Shown: piece after piece, positions 53,351 to 64,000 of the stretch
Position numbering within the stretch: position 1 is the stretch's first letter
Layout of the letters: every line of letters starts with the position of its first letter
Assembly (NCBI GenBank): GCA_036924085.1
Contig: JAVGWX010000011.1
Location: 20,755,955-20,819,954, forward strand
Direction of reading: 5' to 3'
DNA: 64,000 nucleotides
From: Ariolimax columbianus
Lineage: Eukaryota; Mollusca; Gastropoda; Stylommatophora; Arionidae
Made by a program: the position numbers and the translations under genes
The notes under the pieces: generated by a model
Told to the model about the DNA's origin: nothing
Seen by the model: only the letters and a program-made list of their open reading frames with translations
Database searches by the model: none

Positions 53351-53900
53351 TCGTCCATTGTCATCGATGAGGACCACCAACATCCTCACATGTCATAATG
53401 CAACCTTGAATATGTGTGTGTGCCCATGACTGATCAAGTCAATCCGAGCCTGCAAAAAGTCTGTGAGACGACTGGCAAACATAGTCATCAGTTGTCTCTG
53501 GTCTTGACTTCCTCATTACACTATCCTACGCTGCCTGGATACAAAGACCCTCACTGAGTTCAACGCCATTGTGACCGTGCTCTTCCGTGTTGAGCAATTT
53601 TTGAGCCAGGTTCTCCCAGGTGTTAATGTCTATTTGACAGCCCTTAAGGGACTCCTTCAGACTGTCCTTGAAACAATTTTTCGGACGTCCTTGAGATCAT
53701 TCTCCTTCACTTAGTTCGTTATACAGGAGGCTTTTTGGAAGACTTTCGTTTGACATTCGGGCAAGGTGGTCAGCCCATCTCAATTGAGATTTTTGCAAAA
53801 GTGCATGAATATTTTGCATGTTGACTCTGGACAGCACTTCAGTACTTGTGATATATATACATACATAACACATAAGAGGAAAGGTCATCAAGTAAAAGAA
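53351..53900 (-). pseudogene. RTE-type LINE C-terminus with zinc-finger-like end
   Basis: On the minus strand: STEVLSRVNMQNIHALLQKS, QLRWADHLARMSNESLPKSL, GRPKNCFKDSLKESLKGC (frameshifted), and near the end DDYVCQSSHRLFAGSD. This is the C2H2-like terminal module known from this LINE group, here with the first half decayed. The tail is (ATT)n(AT)n. Confidence 0.8.
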
Positions 53901-54375
53901 ATAGTATTAATAACATTTCTACAAGAGTGCGAACCAGAAAATTTGTGTCTTATTTTTGGACATAGTCTCCGTGCCTGGAAACACACTTTATTCACATGCC
54001 CACTAGATTGTGAATGTCCTCTATAAAAAAGTCTTTTGGTGTGACCTTTAATCAATTTTGCACCGCCTCCATTACTCATTGTCAGTTGCCTTGGGACCGA
54101 TCTGCTACTCCCTTTCCTATAACCGAAGTCAACATGGACAATTTTGTGTGCATCGACATGACTCAATGTTGAAATTTATGGCTATTTCATCAATTGTGAC
54201 TTGCCTGTTGCCTCGAACTAGCTGGTTGAACTGCTGTTTCACTGTGTCAGTTGCCAGGCTTGTTGGTCACCTATGCCGCAGATCATCAATGACATTTTGT
54301 CTTCCGTTTTGAAATTGTTCTACTGATTCATACTCTCCTCTGAATCAAACTATTGTCTCCATACGTTAAATAAAG
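53901..54375 (-). pseudogene. mariner remnant, internally deleted
   Basis: On the minus strand: broken frames for the HTH region (VWRQ...FDSEE), then AHKIVHVDFGYRKGSSRSVP and RQLTMSNGG (the linker of mariner transposases). The text then jumps to a C-terminal piece (HSQSSGHVNKVCFQARR). The whole DDD catalytic core is missing. Confidence 0.65.
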
Positions 54376-54389
54376 TTTCACAATCCCAG

Positions 54390-54480
54390 TGCACAGGGTT
54401 CGAATACCGTTGTGTCCAATTTGGCAGACACGAGTTTGTTTTCAGGTACAGAAATTACTGACAACCCATAGTACTGCACA
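54390..54480 (+). repeat. tRNA-like SINE head
   Basis: B box GGGTTCGAATACCGTTG followed by 'tgtccaatttggcagacac'. The A box is poor. Related to 29566-29660. Confidence 0.5.
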
Positions 54481-54549
54481 CCTGCCAAGAAACTTACAAT
54501 GACATCCTACTGAAGTTTACACACACACACACACATATATATATATAAA

Positions 54550-55821
54550 TATGAGGGATATTTGAAAAATGTTGCCTTTAATGACATAATTTCATTCAAA
54601 AAAGATTTACACATGAGCTATACATTTTCTTAAAGCTTGGAAAGTCATTTAGATGAGTGTCATTATTATTTTAACGTGATCCTGATCCATGCACAAACGT
54701 CAACGTCAGAAAAGTTGTTGCATCCCGTCCAGTAAAAAAAAATCAGACATCTTCTCCTGAGACTAGACACCTACAGCTGCTTGCATCTCCTCATCAGAAA
54801 CGTAATGGTGTCCCTTGAGATGTTGATTCAACTTCAGGAAGAGGAAGAAGTCACAGGGTGCCAGATCGGTGCTGCATGATGGGTGTGGTAAAATATCAAA
54901 CTTGAGACGCTTTAATGCAACTACTGTTTATCGGCTTGTGTGTGGGCGAGCATTGTCGTGCTGAAGAATTGCATGCATGCCCACACGTACACGCAAAAAT
55001 CCTGCTCGAAGTTGCTGCAAAGTTTTCACTTATCGTTCAAAGCTGATGGTATTGTCGTGTCCCAAAAACAAAGTAGACAAAAAGTCAACGCAGTCCAAAA
55101 AGAAGGTTATCGTCATTTTTCCCATCGAGGTAACAGCCTTGAATTTTTTTGGGGTAGATTGAGTTCTTATGTCTGTACTCCATAGACTGACACTTGTTTC
55201 CTGGGTCATAATCGTGTGCCCATGACTCACCACCAGTGGCAATTCGGCAGATAAGGCATCGCCTTCTTGTTCATATCGAGTCAGAAGTTGCCAGGAACCA
55301 TTTCGCATACACTTTCTTATACCCAAGCACTGCATGGATAATGCGATGGCTCAATAGAAATCATAAGAATTGTGGTGTTATCATTCTGCTTGATAAGGCG
55401 ATTGGCACAAATCAATTTGTCTACGCGAGCTTGATACTATCCATCCACAGCTGTGATCGGTCGTCATGCAGGTTCATCGTGGCTGGAGTGTCGCCTTTTA
55501 CAGTCCATGCCCACCTCCTGACAGTACTGACACGGACACAGGTGCCACCATATACCACAGTCATTCTTTGATGGATGTCGATGAGCACACAACCTTCTGT
55601 TGTCAGAAATTCATCCATAGCACGATGTTTCGATCGCATTTTCACGAAGACCGCATTTTACTGCCTGCTGTGTGTGTGCGTCACATTCCAGGAGCATGCC
55701 ACTACATATCCATATAGTCACTTCATTCATTAGAGATTATTTTCACATAGGTGTCACATGGCTCTGAGCACTGTTGTCATAGTTATGGCACAGGATGCAA
55801 CATTTTTCGAATCGGCCTCTA
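54550..55821 (-). pseudogene. mariner transposon, near full length, decayed ORF
   Basis: Ends TATGAGGGATATTTGAAAAA (left) and, inverted, TAGAGGCCGATTCGAAAAAT (right) have TA borders. On the minus strand: HTH region MRSKHRAMDEFLTTEGCVLI, DIHQRMTVVYGG, VSTVRRWAW; then middle region LLTRYEQEGDALSAELPLVV, SHGHTIMTQET (the first catalytic block, where the usual G-D-E is lost), PKKFKAVTSMGKMTITFFLD. Stops separate the parts. It is a degraded relative of SETMAR-type mariners and of the element at 30440-32260. Confidence 0.85.
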
Positions 55822-56004
55822 TTTAGGGTTTGATTTCCACACCGGCTTGAGTAGTCTCGTGTAAAACTGACGGTGCGCTAAACCCAATGGTTTCAATGTA
55901 TAAGTCAGCCCAGCTGTAAATTGGTACATAACTTTAATCAAGTTGACAAAGCTAAATAGTAAGCAGAAAAGTCGACCCTGCTGTAAATTGGTACAGAACT
56001 TTGG
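55822..56004 (-). repeat. SINE-core-like sequence with a short duplication
   Basis: 'cagctgtaaattggtacat' and 'gctgtaaattggtacagaac' occur 76 bp apart; inverted, they resemble the 'acccatttacagctggg' core. Confidence 0.45.
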
Positions 56005-56470
56005 TTATTGATCCAACAGAATGTGGGTCCCTGCGCTTTGGCTCAATGCCATATAGTGGTATTTGCAAGTGTTTGTGAGATGTTATCTAGTTTCACACAG
56101 AGTGGTCCATTTGTCTGGCCAAGAATGAAGAAACTCTTTCCACTCGAAAAGATCGTGTTCAACAGTTTCGTAGGGATGTGTGCACAGCTGGCACTCCAGA
56201 GTCTGTTGTGGTTGGATTTTGTTCTAGCGATTGTTAATTTGTATGTGTTGAGTACAAAGACGGAAAATGGTGCTTTGATCTCTCATTTTCAGGAGGTTCA
56301 TGTTGTATGTTGTATGCCATATGTTTGTAGGTCTCTCTCCCAGTATTCCCCATTGCCTCAAGCCTCTTTGTTCGCTGTCTTCAGTAGTTGTTGGTTTGTA
56401 TTTTTGTTCTTGGCTTGATCCCTTCTTTACCAGCATATTTGCCTTGCCTTGTCTGGTGTATCTGAGTGGT
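56005..56470 (-). pseudogene. I-group LINE, RNase H end to C-terminus, second subfamily
   Basis: It runs parallel to 35641-36180 along its whole length ('tgccatatagtggtatttgca', 'gtccatttgtctggcc', 'gtgcacagctggcactcc', 'ggaaaatggtgct'). It is read on the minus strand and highly decayed. Confidence 0.65.
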
Positions 56471-56699
56471 TAGATATCTATTCTAAAACTATTCTGACTT
56501 CATGGGATGGCATAACCAGGTATGTATGTTGGGATATTTGGGTTAAGTTCAGGCTTACAATTACCACCCTTTTCTAGAGCTTGAAGGACGGACAATGAGT
56601 CTGCAAAGATAACTGTGTTTGTTTATTTTAATGAGAGAGCATAAAATAGTCTTCAAGTGGGACAACTTTATCTGTTTAGTACATTTAAAGATGTGTTGT
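56471..56699. other. No recognised feature
   Basis: Nothing was recognised. Confidence 0.4.
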
Positions 56700-57045
56700 T
56701 GTTGTGAATGCCCACAATGAGTATGTTTACTGTTTTGCAAGCCCTCAAAAGGACATTTAGTGGCGGCTTGCAGTAGCTTTCCTCGCATCCCGAGCGTGCT
56801 GATGAAGGTGGAACGGAATCCTCCAGGCGGTTGTGCTATGATTGGCTTCATCTGCGTGTTGCTCACTACTACGGGGATCACGTCGATCCCCCGTCTCGTT
56901 AGCCAGACTGCCAATAAGAACAGCCCGTTTGCAGGGAGGACTACATGGAAGTCGAGGTGTGGGATCTTGGCCAGTATATTTTGCCTGAATTTGACTGATC
57001 TTGGTCAGTATATTTTGCCTGAATTTGACTAACATGTCTGATCAG
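56700..57045 (+). repeat. Dispersed repeat B, copy 3, with inverted SINE end
   Basis: 56700-56740 is the inverted CAA-tailed SINE end ('gttgttgtgaatgcccacaa'). From 56750 the repeat matches 36945-37205 and inverted 51176-51480. A 32-bp direct repeat ('cagtatattttgcctgaatt') lies at 56971-57030. Confidence 0.7.
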
Positions 57046-57655
57046 TAACACTTTAAGATAATTATGATTTTTATTAAGCCAAAAATAACAATAAATTAAT
57101 AAAATCGTTGCTCGAAAAACGTTAACCAAAACCATTTGTAATGAAGAGCTGGAACAAAGATAATACAAAGACACGACAACATATACACACGCATACCAAT
57201 TTCATTATTTGTAAATTCTCCATTTAAAAGAGCATCTGTGTCTTCCTTCTCGTGTATCTATCCATCTCTTACTCACATTCACCTAGCTCTGCCAGTCGCT
57301 CATTCCGAATAAAAGACAGCGGTGTCCAGAAAATCAAACCTGTTTATCCATCAAAGAAAGACAGGTTGTTCCGGTCTGCGTCACGCCCATTTATTCAGAC
57401 GTCTATCAGCCATCTTTTTAGCGGGAGAATCAATATTAAAACTTCCTGCTACTTTCTCTGACCACTGTTCCATGTTTATCTCTGCATGTGCCATTATTAC
57501 ATAGTTAAAGCACATCTCGCCCAGAGCAAAGGGACCGTGTTCGTGACCACACCGTAACATGACCCAGTATTTAATAAAAGGATAAAGTTCGTCCCATGAC
57601 ACGCTAGCATCAAGAATGAAATATAAGAAACGTCACGTAAAATGTCTCCGCTTCG
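57046..57655. other. No recognised feature
   Basis: The minus frame 57381-57602 is unsupported. Confidence 0.4.
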
Positions 57656-57925
57656 AGAGGTGGGATGCCGAGTTCCCTTCATTGCTTTCCCTAACTGCAA
57701 GTCGGGTGATCTTTACATATGGGTAGACTGGAGCGGATTCGGTACCTTTACCGTGAGAAGCAAACGTTCTAACTATGCCACTACAACGCCATCCTTCATC
57801 CGATTGTAAAATCAGTACACGACTGTTCTAGATTATAGAAGATATGGCAGCGAGTAAAGTAAACAGTTTCCCACCTTATAAAGATAACATCATAACCGTT
57901 CAACTCCTTATGGAGTAGTTTGTAA
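57656..57925 (+). repeat. SINE core and LINE tail scrap
   Basis: 57656-57795 carries 'gaggtgggatgccgagttcc' and 'atatgggtagactggagcgg'. 57896-57925 is an inverted (TTGA)-family LINE end scrap. Confidence 0.45.
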
Positions 57926-58127
57926 CAAATTAAAGATATACATTGCGCTATTCAATAGTTACTATTCAAAAAAAAAGCTGTGCATTCATTTCCCTCCCCA
58001 CCCCGAGCCTCTTTTATCGCGGTGGTAGTTACGCCACTGGGTGTAACATTTTAAAAATAATTACTTCTCATTGCGGCAGTAACTTACTTTCTGTGTTTTG
58101 GGTACTACGTCAGACAACTTGTTTCCA

Positions 58128-58440
58128 ATGTTCTTCTTCTGGTTCTACGAGGCCATGAAAAGGGCTTTACGGATATTGTACAGAGAACGGAATGCGTTGT
58201 GTCGTAGTTTACAGTTTGACTGGGATATTTGCACCTTTCGATCCGACACATCCGATTTCAGCAAGTATTTTTGATGACTGAGTTGGCCATCCCTCTTCTA
58301 TCCATTCCACTTGGCCAGTCTGTACTGCTGCAGTCTGTTGTCCAGGATCACCGCGTGGCAGTGTAGAAGGGTCTTGCCAGCTCTGGTTTACTGGCCCTGA
58401 CGCTAGCAGTCAGCTCAGCATCTTGATCCCGTTTTAAATA
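58128..58440 (-). repeat. GAA-tailed retroposon, inverted, near complete
   Basis: TTCTTCTTCTGGTTCT tail, 'gcgttgtgtcgtagtttaca', 'tcgatccgacacatccgat', 'cacttggccagtctgt' and 'gctcagcatcttgatcccg'. Confidence 0.8.
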
Positions 58441-59127
58441 TTCAGCCACGTGGATTGCCTTGTCGTTCCCTATCAACTTGTTATCCAAAATGCATGTATC
58501 CAGAAGGTTTGGGCAGACCATCAGGTGGCCTGGGTCTTGTGTTGCTCTAAAGTCATTGCTCTATCTCCATCGCTTTAAATTCGTCCTGGATGGTAATACA
58601 CCTGCCCTTAAGCCCTTTAGTGACTTCCATGTTGCGTAAGGCAAGTTGTGACAGGCGCAGCTTCCTCTAGATTTCAGTCTTCTGCACTGCACCTTGTGTC
58701 AAAACATAGGGTGCATTGTGCAGTTTGTCTGTTTCTCTCAATTACTGATACGACACTTCGTCGTGTCTCAGGTGGTGCTACGCTGATTATGGGATATATT
58801 TTGTGTATTTAGTTGCAGTATTCTTTAGACAACCTGTAACTATCCGGCCAGATCCATTTAATTGCTGTATCGATAAGTTTGACATTTCCATTTTTTTTTC
58901 TAAACTGAAACGGAAAACTCAGCTAGGAGAAACACGGAGCGAGTGCTGATGTTTGAAGGTTACCTGGTTATGCTTCACATATTGCGGCAGAGCTGAGTGC
59001 TGTATCTCCCCCCCCCCCCCCCCTCGTCTTTTCATCTTGCCGTGGTGAGGAACATGTCACTACGACGAACCCCATGAACAATGCCGACGATAACATGGTT
59101 ACCAGGCAGGGTCGCTTAAGACGGGCA
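58441..59127. other. No gene; poly-C tract
   Basis: A C run lies at 59008-59023. Otherwise nothing was recognised. Confidence 0.45.
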
Positions 59128-59262
59128 GGTCCAAAGGTTGGTGCCAGACGAAGCAACCTACTGCCCTGAATGCAGGATGGGGACACCCATTGCCAAAGGA
59201 AGCATCGAACCGGGAACATATGCCGCAAGAAGAAAGCTCTCTACCATTCTGCTACTGTGACG
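59128..59262 (-). repeat. tRNA-derived SINE, inverted
   Basis: The minus strand has AGAATGGTAGAGAGCTTTC (A-box-like) and CCCGGTTCGATGCTTCC (B box), followed by 'ggcaatgggtgtccccatcc'. No closed cloverleaf, so not a tRNA gene. Confidence 0.6.
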
Positions 59263-59269
59263 TTCTCTG

Positions 59270-59500
59270 AGAGAGTACCTTCTTTTTCTTCATCTTTCTT
59301 GCCATTCGCTCTCAAATAATCACATCTATTTCCCTCATATACTTTAGGGTCCGTCTCAGACGTTCCTCTCCGCCAAACAGTTTACCCCGCAATTTGGCAT
59401 GGAGAGGGTCACTCTGCTTCCCTCGTGAAGCAGGCTTATCTAGAGAACATGTTCCACCGTTTGTTTGTTTAGAAAGAGTATGAAAAAGAAATGTCGCCAG
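59270..59500 (-). pseudogene. I-group LINE terminal fragment with GAA-type tail
   Basis: Minus frame: ACSLDKPASRGKQSDP-like (no zinc knuckle visible), then LHAKLRGKLFGGEERLRRTL and KYMREIDVII, then a tail of GAAAGATGAAGAAAAAG. It corresponds to the last ~40 residues of the intact LINE (LQDKLYGSGESLRMTAAFF). Confidence 0.65.
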
Positions 59501-60471
59501 AGCATGCCTTGCATAAAGCACGCGTTTAAATGGTTACTTTATGTGCACAATCTCCTTCCATAAAGTAGGTCAAGGCAGCACGTATGGTGTTTAAAGAGTG
59601 GACGTAAAATTGTGGGAAAACAAGTGTACGCCAAATACGGTGATAGAGCCAAACAAAATATTTATTCAAAGGGAGTACATGTTGATGGTGAAAGTGTATA
59701 TAATTTCCATAATTTTCAATCCAAAAGAAGTTTAGGGACGCTATTGCGTTGACCTCTGCAGAGGTGGTGGTTTGGGGGGGGGGGGGGGGGGGGGGAGGGG
59801 GGGGGGGGGAAATTGATAAAGAACAGAGGCGACATTTTCAAGTTGGCCAACAACTGCCTTTTGAATGAAAATACTGCAGTCGATGAACCAGAAATGCACA
59901 GTTTGCAGGAATGTGAAATCAAAGAATGGTGTCGGAGATGACGAGCAGGAGTGTGTACAACCAGCGAGCTACAAGAACCATCCGTTTCTAAACTTCACTG
60001 AGTAGAAACTGAGCACCTGTAGGACAGCCCGGAGTGCAGTTACCTTGATTTTTACCGGAACGAAGAACCCAGCGACAATTAATGTATGTGTTTTGCAGTG
60101 ATGAAGATGAGTGGGCATCGGCTGAAATGCTATGGCATGGTACCGAAATCGAACCACTGAATGAGTTTCTTAGATGTTAGCCTCACTAGATTCTACAGGC
60201 GGAGGCACGCCCTTTTCCACCCCAGACCGTAGTCAATTTGGCGATACCAGGACGCATAAACCAGCGCTTGGATGCATGTATGTACCTAAACTAGTGTTTC
60301 AGTGATGTACAAATGTTTCATGCCATTTGTTGATCCTCTTGTTAATTTTTCTTGTCGGTGATACGTGGTCTCCAATTTTTTTTATTTCTTTTGGTACCCT
60401 GTCCGGCTACGGGGGTCAGATATGCTGACTTTGAATTCCGGGGATGGGGATGAATGAGCTGACAGCAACCA
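59501..60471. other. No gene; poly-G tract
   Basis: A G run of about 39 bases (one A) lies at 59774-59809. The remainder shows nothing. Confidence 0.45.
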
Positions 60472-60712
60472 TAATTTTATAGCTGACTGCTCGCATCAGG
60501 GTTAACGCATATGAGCTGACCAAGATCCCATTCAACCTCCAAGTGGCGTTCCTGGAAACACTGCACCCACGCAGACTGACTCAGAGAGCCGGCATAGAAG
60601 ACGGAAATCAAACCTAGTTCCAAAAATGGATTGCTGAAACCGATCATGTCGGGCTGACGAGGCAGCCTTTCTATAGACTTCGACATCACGTAACAAAAAG
60701 TTCTTTTGAGGA
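60472..60712 (+). repeat. GAA-tailed retroposon (subfamily B)
   Basis: 'gctgactgctcgcatcaggg', 'cctccaagtggcgttcctgg', 'gaaaccgatcatgtcgggc'; the 3' end is replaced by the minisatellite that follows ('cttttgaggaagaatgcag'). Confidence 0.65.
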
Positions 60713-61762
60713 AGAATGCAGAGTCAGAAACAGTGTAGTACTTGTTCCTTAGTCTGAAGGCAGAGTCAGAAACAGTATAGTACTTGTTCCTTAGTCTGAA
60801 TGCAGAGTCAGAAATAGTATAGTACTTGTTCCTTAGTTTGAATGCAGAGTCAGAAATAGTATAGTACTTGTTCCTTAGTCTGGATGCAGAGTCAGAAATA
60901 GTATAGTACTTGTTCCTTAGTCTAAATGCAGAGTCAGAAATAGTATAGTACTTGTTCCTTAGTCTAAATGCAGAGTCAGAAATAGTATAGTACTTGTTCC
61001 TTAGTCTGAATGCAGAGTCAGAAATAGTATAGTACTTGTTCCTTAGTCTGAATGCAGAGTCAGAAATAGTATAGTACTTGTTCCTTAGTCTGAATGCAGT
61101 CAGAAATAGTATAGTACTTGTTCCTTAGTCTGAATGCAGAGTCAGAAATAGTATAGTACTTGTTCCTTAGTTTGAATGCAGAGTCAGAAATAGTATAGTA
61201 CTTGTTCCTTAGTTTGAATGCATTCATAAATAGTATAGTACTTGTTCCTTAGTCTGAATGCAGAGAAATAGTGTAGTACTTGTTCCTTAGTCTGAATGCA
61301 TTCATAAATAGTATAGTACTTGTTCCTTAGTTTGAATGCAGAGTCAGAAATAGTATAGTACTTGTTCCTTAGTTTGAATGCATTCATAAATAGTATAGTA
61401 CTTGTTCCTTAGTCTGAATGCAGAGTCAGAAATAGTATAGTACTTGTTCCTTAGTTTGAATGCATTCATAAATAGTATAGTACTTGTTCCTTAGTCTGAA
61501 TGCAGAGTCAGAAATAGTGTAGTACTTGTTCCTTAGTCTAAATGCAGAGTCAGAAATAGTATAGTACTTGATCCTTAGTCTGAAGGCAGAGTCAGAAATA
61601 CTCAAATAGTATAGTACTTGTTCCTTAGTCTGAATGCAGAGTCAGAAATAGTATAGTACTTGGCCCGTAGTCTGAATGCAGAGTCAGAAATAGTATAGTA
61701 CTTGGTCCTTAGTCTGAATGCAGAGTCAGAAATAGTATAGTATTTGTTCCTTAGTCTGAATG
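60713..61762 (+). repeat. 42-bp minisatellite, ~25 units
   Basis: The unit ATGCAGAGTCAGAAATAGTA + TAGTACTTGTTCCTTAGTCTGA. A deletion variant (ATGCATTCATAAATAGTAT) recurs four or five times, spread through 61219-61490, indicating block conversion. The first unit begins at the GAGGAAGA tail of a retroposon. The minus frame 61184-61387 is an artefact of the repeat. Confidence 0.93.
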
Positions 61763-61834
61763 TACGGGATCAAACACCGAGAAAGAAGTTGTTTTTTTTT
61801 GCGTTCGCCCAATTTCTCTAATCCCCAAAGCGGT

Positions 61835-62035
61835 GTGCGTTGCACTGTGGTTTTTATTTTGCGCCAGTGCATCCGACTTCAGCATTCATTTTATGTTAGG
61901 GCCTGCTTCCTCCTGCATTTTCTAAGGGTTTGCTTCCCCGGGGTAACGGCCGGTGCTGTGATGGGGATCGAACCCAGCACTTTCTGGTTGTGAGCCGTGT
62001 CATTTAACCACTAGCCCACGCCGTCCCCTAGAAGT
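61835..62035 (-). repeat. tRNA-derived SINE (family 2), inverted
   Basis: It is the inverse of 8158-8345: 'cttccccggggtaacggccg', 'gatcgaacccagcac' (inverted B box) and 'catttaaccactagcccacg' (inverted A box). Confidence 0.75.
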
Positions 62036-64000
62036 TTTAAAACGGATGACCTAAAACATGCCTTGGCACTAGGTCACGTGGTTTGTATTATTGACCTAAC
62101 TTATTTATACTGGTTTTAAAAAAGAAAACTCTAACACGCGCCTTTGGTGTGAGGCCCTTCAATTGCACTTTGGTTGGATTGACATATTGATAGTTTGTCC
62201 ATCACAAGTGATGAAGACCACTCTCTTTGTTCAGCCGTGTGGACAGTCGTATCTCTTGCTGTGTCCGCTGAAATGGGTGACTTGCGCGGAGATTTGGATT
62301 AAAGTGAGGAAGAAACTGCGCCTTTTGTCAACCTCACTCACAGATCCTAAGCTACCTTTTGCCAGTGGCATGACATTCATCGAGACGACTGGAGATAGCA
62401 TAGGATGCAGATTTTGCCTAAGTGTTACCACCGAAGCCTTTCCGTAAACATGTAACCCGCAGGGTAGAAAGGTGGGAAGGCTGAGTTTGTCGTGCCTTTT
62501 CGATAACCACAAGAGGTCGTATGGACAACACTCAGCGTGTGAGTGAGTCTGGCATCTCTCCCCAGCTGTATTCAGTTCATCATAGTAGCATCTAAAATTC
62601 CCACACGCCAAATTCGTGAAGGTGAACCGGCAGAGCTAACCCGTGAGATACGACACAGGTATAACTAGTTTAAGCGTAGCGCCATTCAGCCGACGTCCAG
62701 ACCAGGATAAACGGATGGAAGAAATCACAAAAAAAGAACGAAATAACAAGTCCAGACGGTAAACAACTCCACGTATCCGTGAACACAAGTGTAAGTCGTC
62801 GACTAGTGTGAATTCCAGGCAAATCCGTGGTCTTGCGGCATCCATAATGATCCAAAACAGTAGAGAAATGTAGACTCGCAGCCAGTTACGGCGCCATCTT
62901 TGCCAGATTGACATATGAGATCGTCTTAACTATCATAGGAACATACAGACGCACACACGCATCCAAGCCCTTTTAGTACGTCCAAACATCGCCCAAAGTA
63001 CTACGGTCCTGGGTGGAAATGCATGCTCTCCGCCAGTAGAATACAGAGAGGCAAACCTTTTACGAATTACCAACCAAAAAAAAAACTGTAGAATCTGTAG
63101 ACAACCAGTTTCCACCACATAACAACCAAAAATAACCGTCCTACTTAATGAAATTATGTGCATAGTTCAACAGTTCATAATTGACTCGGTCTTCGAACAG
63201 GTAGTCAATCTTGCGTGGGTCTCAACCCCGTCTGTTAAGATTTTTCTCAAAGTGACCAGTGGACGATCGGATGATTCATGCATACATGAGTCGTCCCAGT
63301 TCGGTCTTACTGGCGCTGTAGGGGGTCTGCGTTGATTGATCTGGGGTTGAGATTGACCACCTCTTTCCTGATCACAGGGCCACTCCTCAACAGGTTCGCT
63401 GGTTTCACTACTTCTGTCCAGCTGCTGCACTGCCCCCTCCGCCACCAGATGCTTACTTGTAAATTGGCTGCAGTTTGAGTAGTGCACTAATGAGGATGCT
63501 GAAACGTGGTTTTCTGCAGGATATCTCCATGAAAATTGGATGTGTATAGAATATTGATAGTAATATTGACGGAAAGGCAGTATTCCTAACCTCCATAACT
63601 GTGAAAATCAGCGTATTGCGCCAATGGCCTCGTCTGACATCGTGGTTAAGTTCCTTAAAACTACGACTTTAACTGAAACAGCGCAGGGGTTTTGTTCACG
63701 CAGTGCATTTCTGGCCCACATATTCTAACCACCCACGATTCGCTACAGATGTTTTAATGTCAGCACTATCGCCATCTTGTTGTTTCAAACAGTCAAATAA
63801 ACATAGCGCTTTTGCCTGTACGGACAGCATTGAACATGGAGTCACGCGGATGTTGATCCACCCACCATCCAGATGTTTAACACAATCTGTCCATATTCTC
63901 CATTATGCCACTTGTGTTACGAGTTAACTTTATAACAGGTAATGGAGTTACACTTTGAAGACATAATAATTTAATTTGTTCTGCATTTCCACGGATTATT
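62036..64000. other. Unassigned right end of the window
   Basis: No element tail, tandem array or known domain was found. Two minus frames (62231-62611, 126 codons; 63167-63487, 106 codons) are open but carry no motif I recognise and lack splice support. Because the CREB3L-like gene runs right to left, its 5' exons could lie here or beyond, but neither frame resembles the CREB3L N-terminus. Confidence 0.4.

Noticed and set aside
60713..61762. CRISPR array or coding repeat
   Set aside because: Contiguous 42-bp units, no spacers; stops interrupt the frames across variants.
63167..63487. First exon of the CREB3L-like gene
   Set aside because: The peptide shows none of the acidic N-terminal motifs and no donor site in a matching phase was identified.

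Overview
The window is eukaryotic nuclear DNA, most likely from a mollusc and probably a gastropod. The basis is a nearly perfect two thirds of an 18S rRNA (minus strand) of lophotrochozoan type, three spliced exons of a CREB3L/CrebA-type transcription factor with canonical splice sites, and a dense load of non-LTR retrotransposons, tRNA-derived SINEs, mariner and hAT remnants and minisatellites. Nothing here looks prokaryotic. Almost every open reading frame outside the elements below is a chance or repeat-derived frame.

Layout. 0-12 kb: a mosaic of 5'-truncated LINE tails, GAA-tailed retroposons, tRNA-SINEs, a foldback mariner (3516-4212) and a nearly complete RTE/BovB-like reverse transcriptase (about 10110-11530). 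12.5-20.9 kb: a 39-bp minisatellite interrupted by one 7.4-kb insertion (13425-20811) with a 12-bp target-site duplication. Read on the minus strand the insertion is: rDNA 5' external transcribed spacer, 18S rRNA nt 1 to about 1238, tandem hairpin/18S-derived units, an LINE 5' leader, an intact 1302-codon endonuclease-RT-RNase H ORF, and a (GAA)n tail. It has the form of a reverse-transcribed Pol I transcript running from an rRNA gene into an LINE. 21-27.7 kb: LINE and SINE fragments and a 62-bp minisatellite. 27.7-45.5 kb: three phase-compatible exons of a CREB3L-like gene on the minus strand (45305-45491, 29802-30095, 27744-27928); their introns hold LINE copies, a mariner carrying a 26-bp x ~37 minisatellite, a hAT remnant and a second foldback mariner. 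45.5-64 kb: more LINE tails, mariner copies, SINEs and a 42-bp minisatellite (60713-61762). The bZIP exon and the first exon of the CREB3L-like gene were not found in the window.

The LINEs fall into recurring families: I-group (Nimb-like) elements with RNase H and (GAA)n tails; CR1-like tails ending in GTTAA repeats; RTE/BovB-like; a family with a W-R-W-x-G-H-T-L motif; and a family with a C-terminal zinc-finger-like end. A short non-coding retroposon, repeated at least ten times, shares the GAA tail and has target-site duplications, so it is probably mobilised by the Nimb-like LINE. The most unusual object is the 18S-LINE chimera, whose 5' leader carries a ladder of increasingly decayed 18S-derived units. 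This suggests a repeated, perhaps site-specific, association of this LINE with 18S rDNA.
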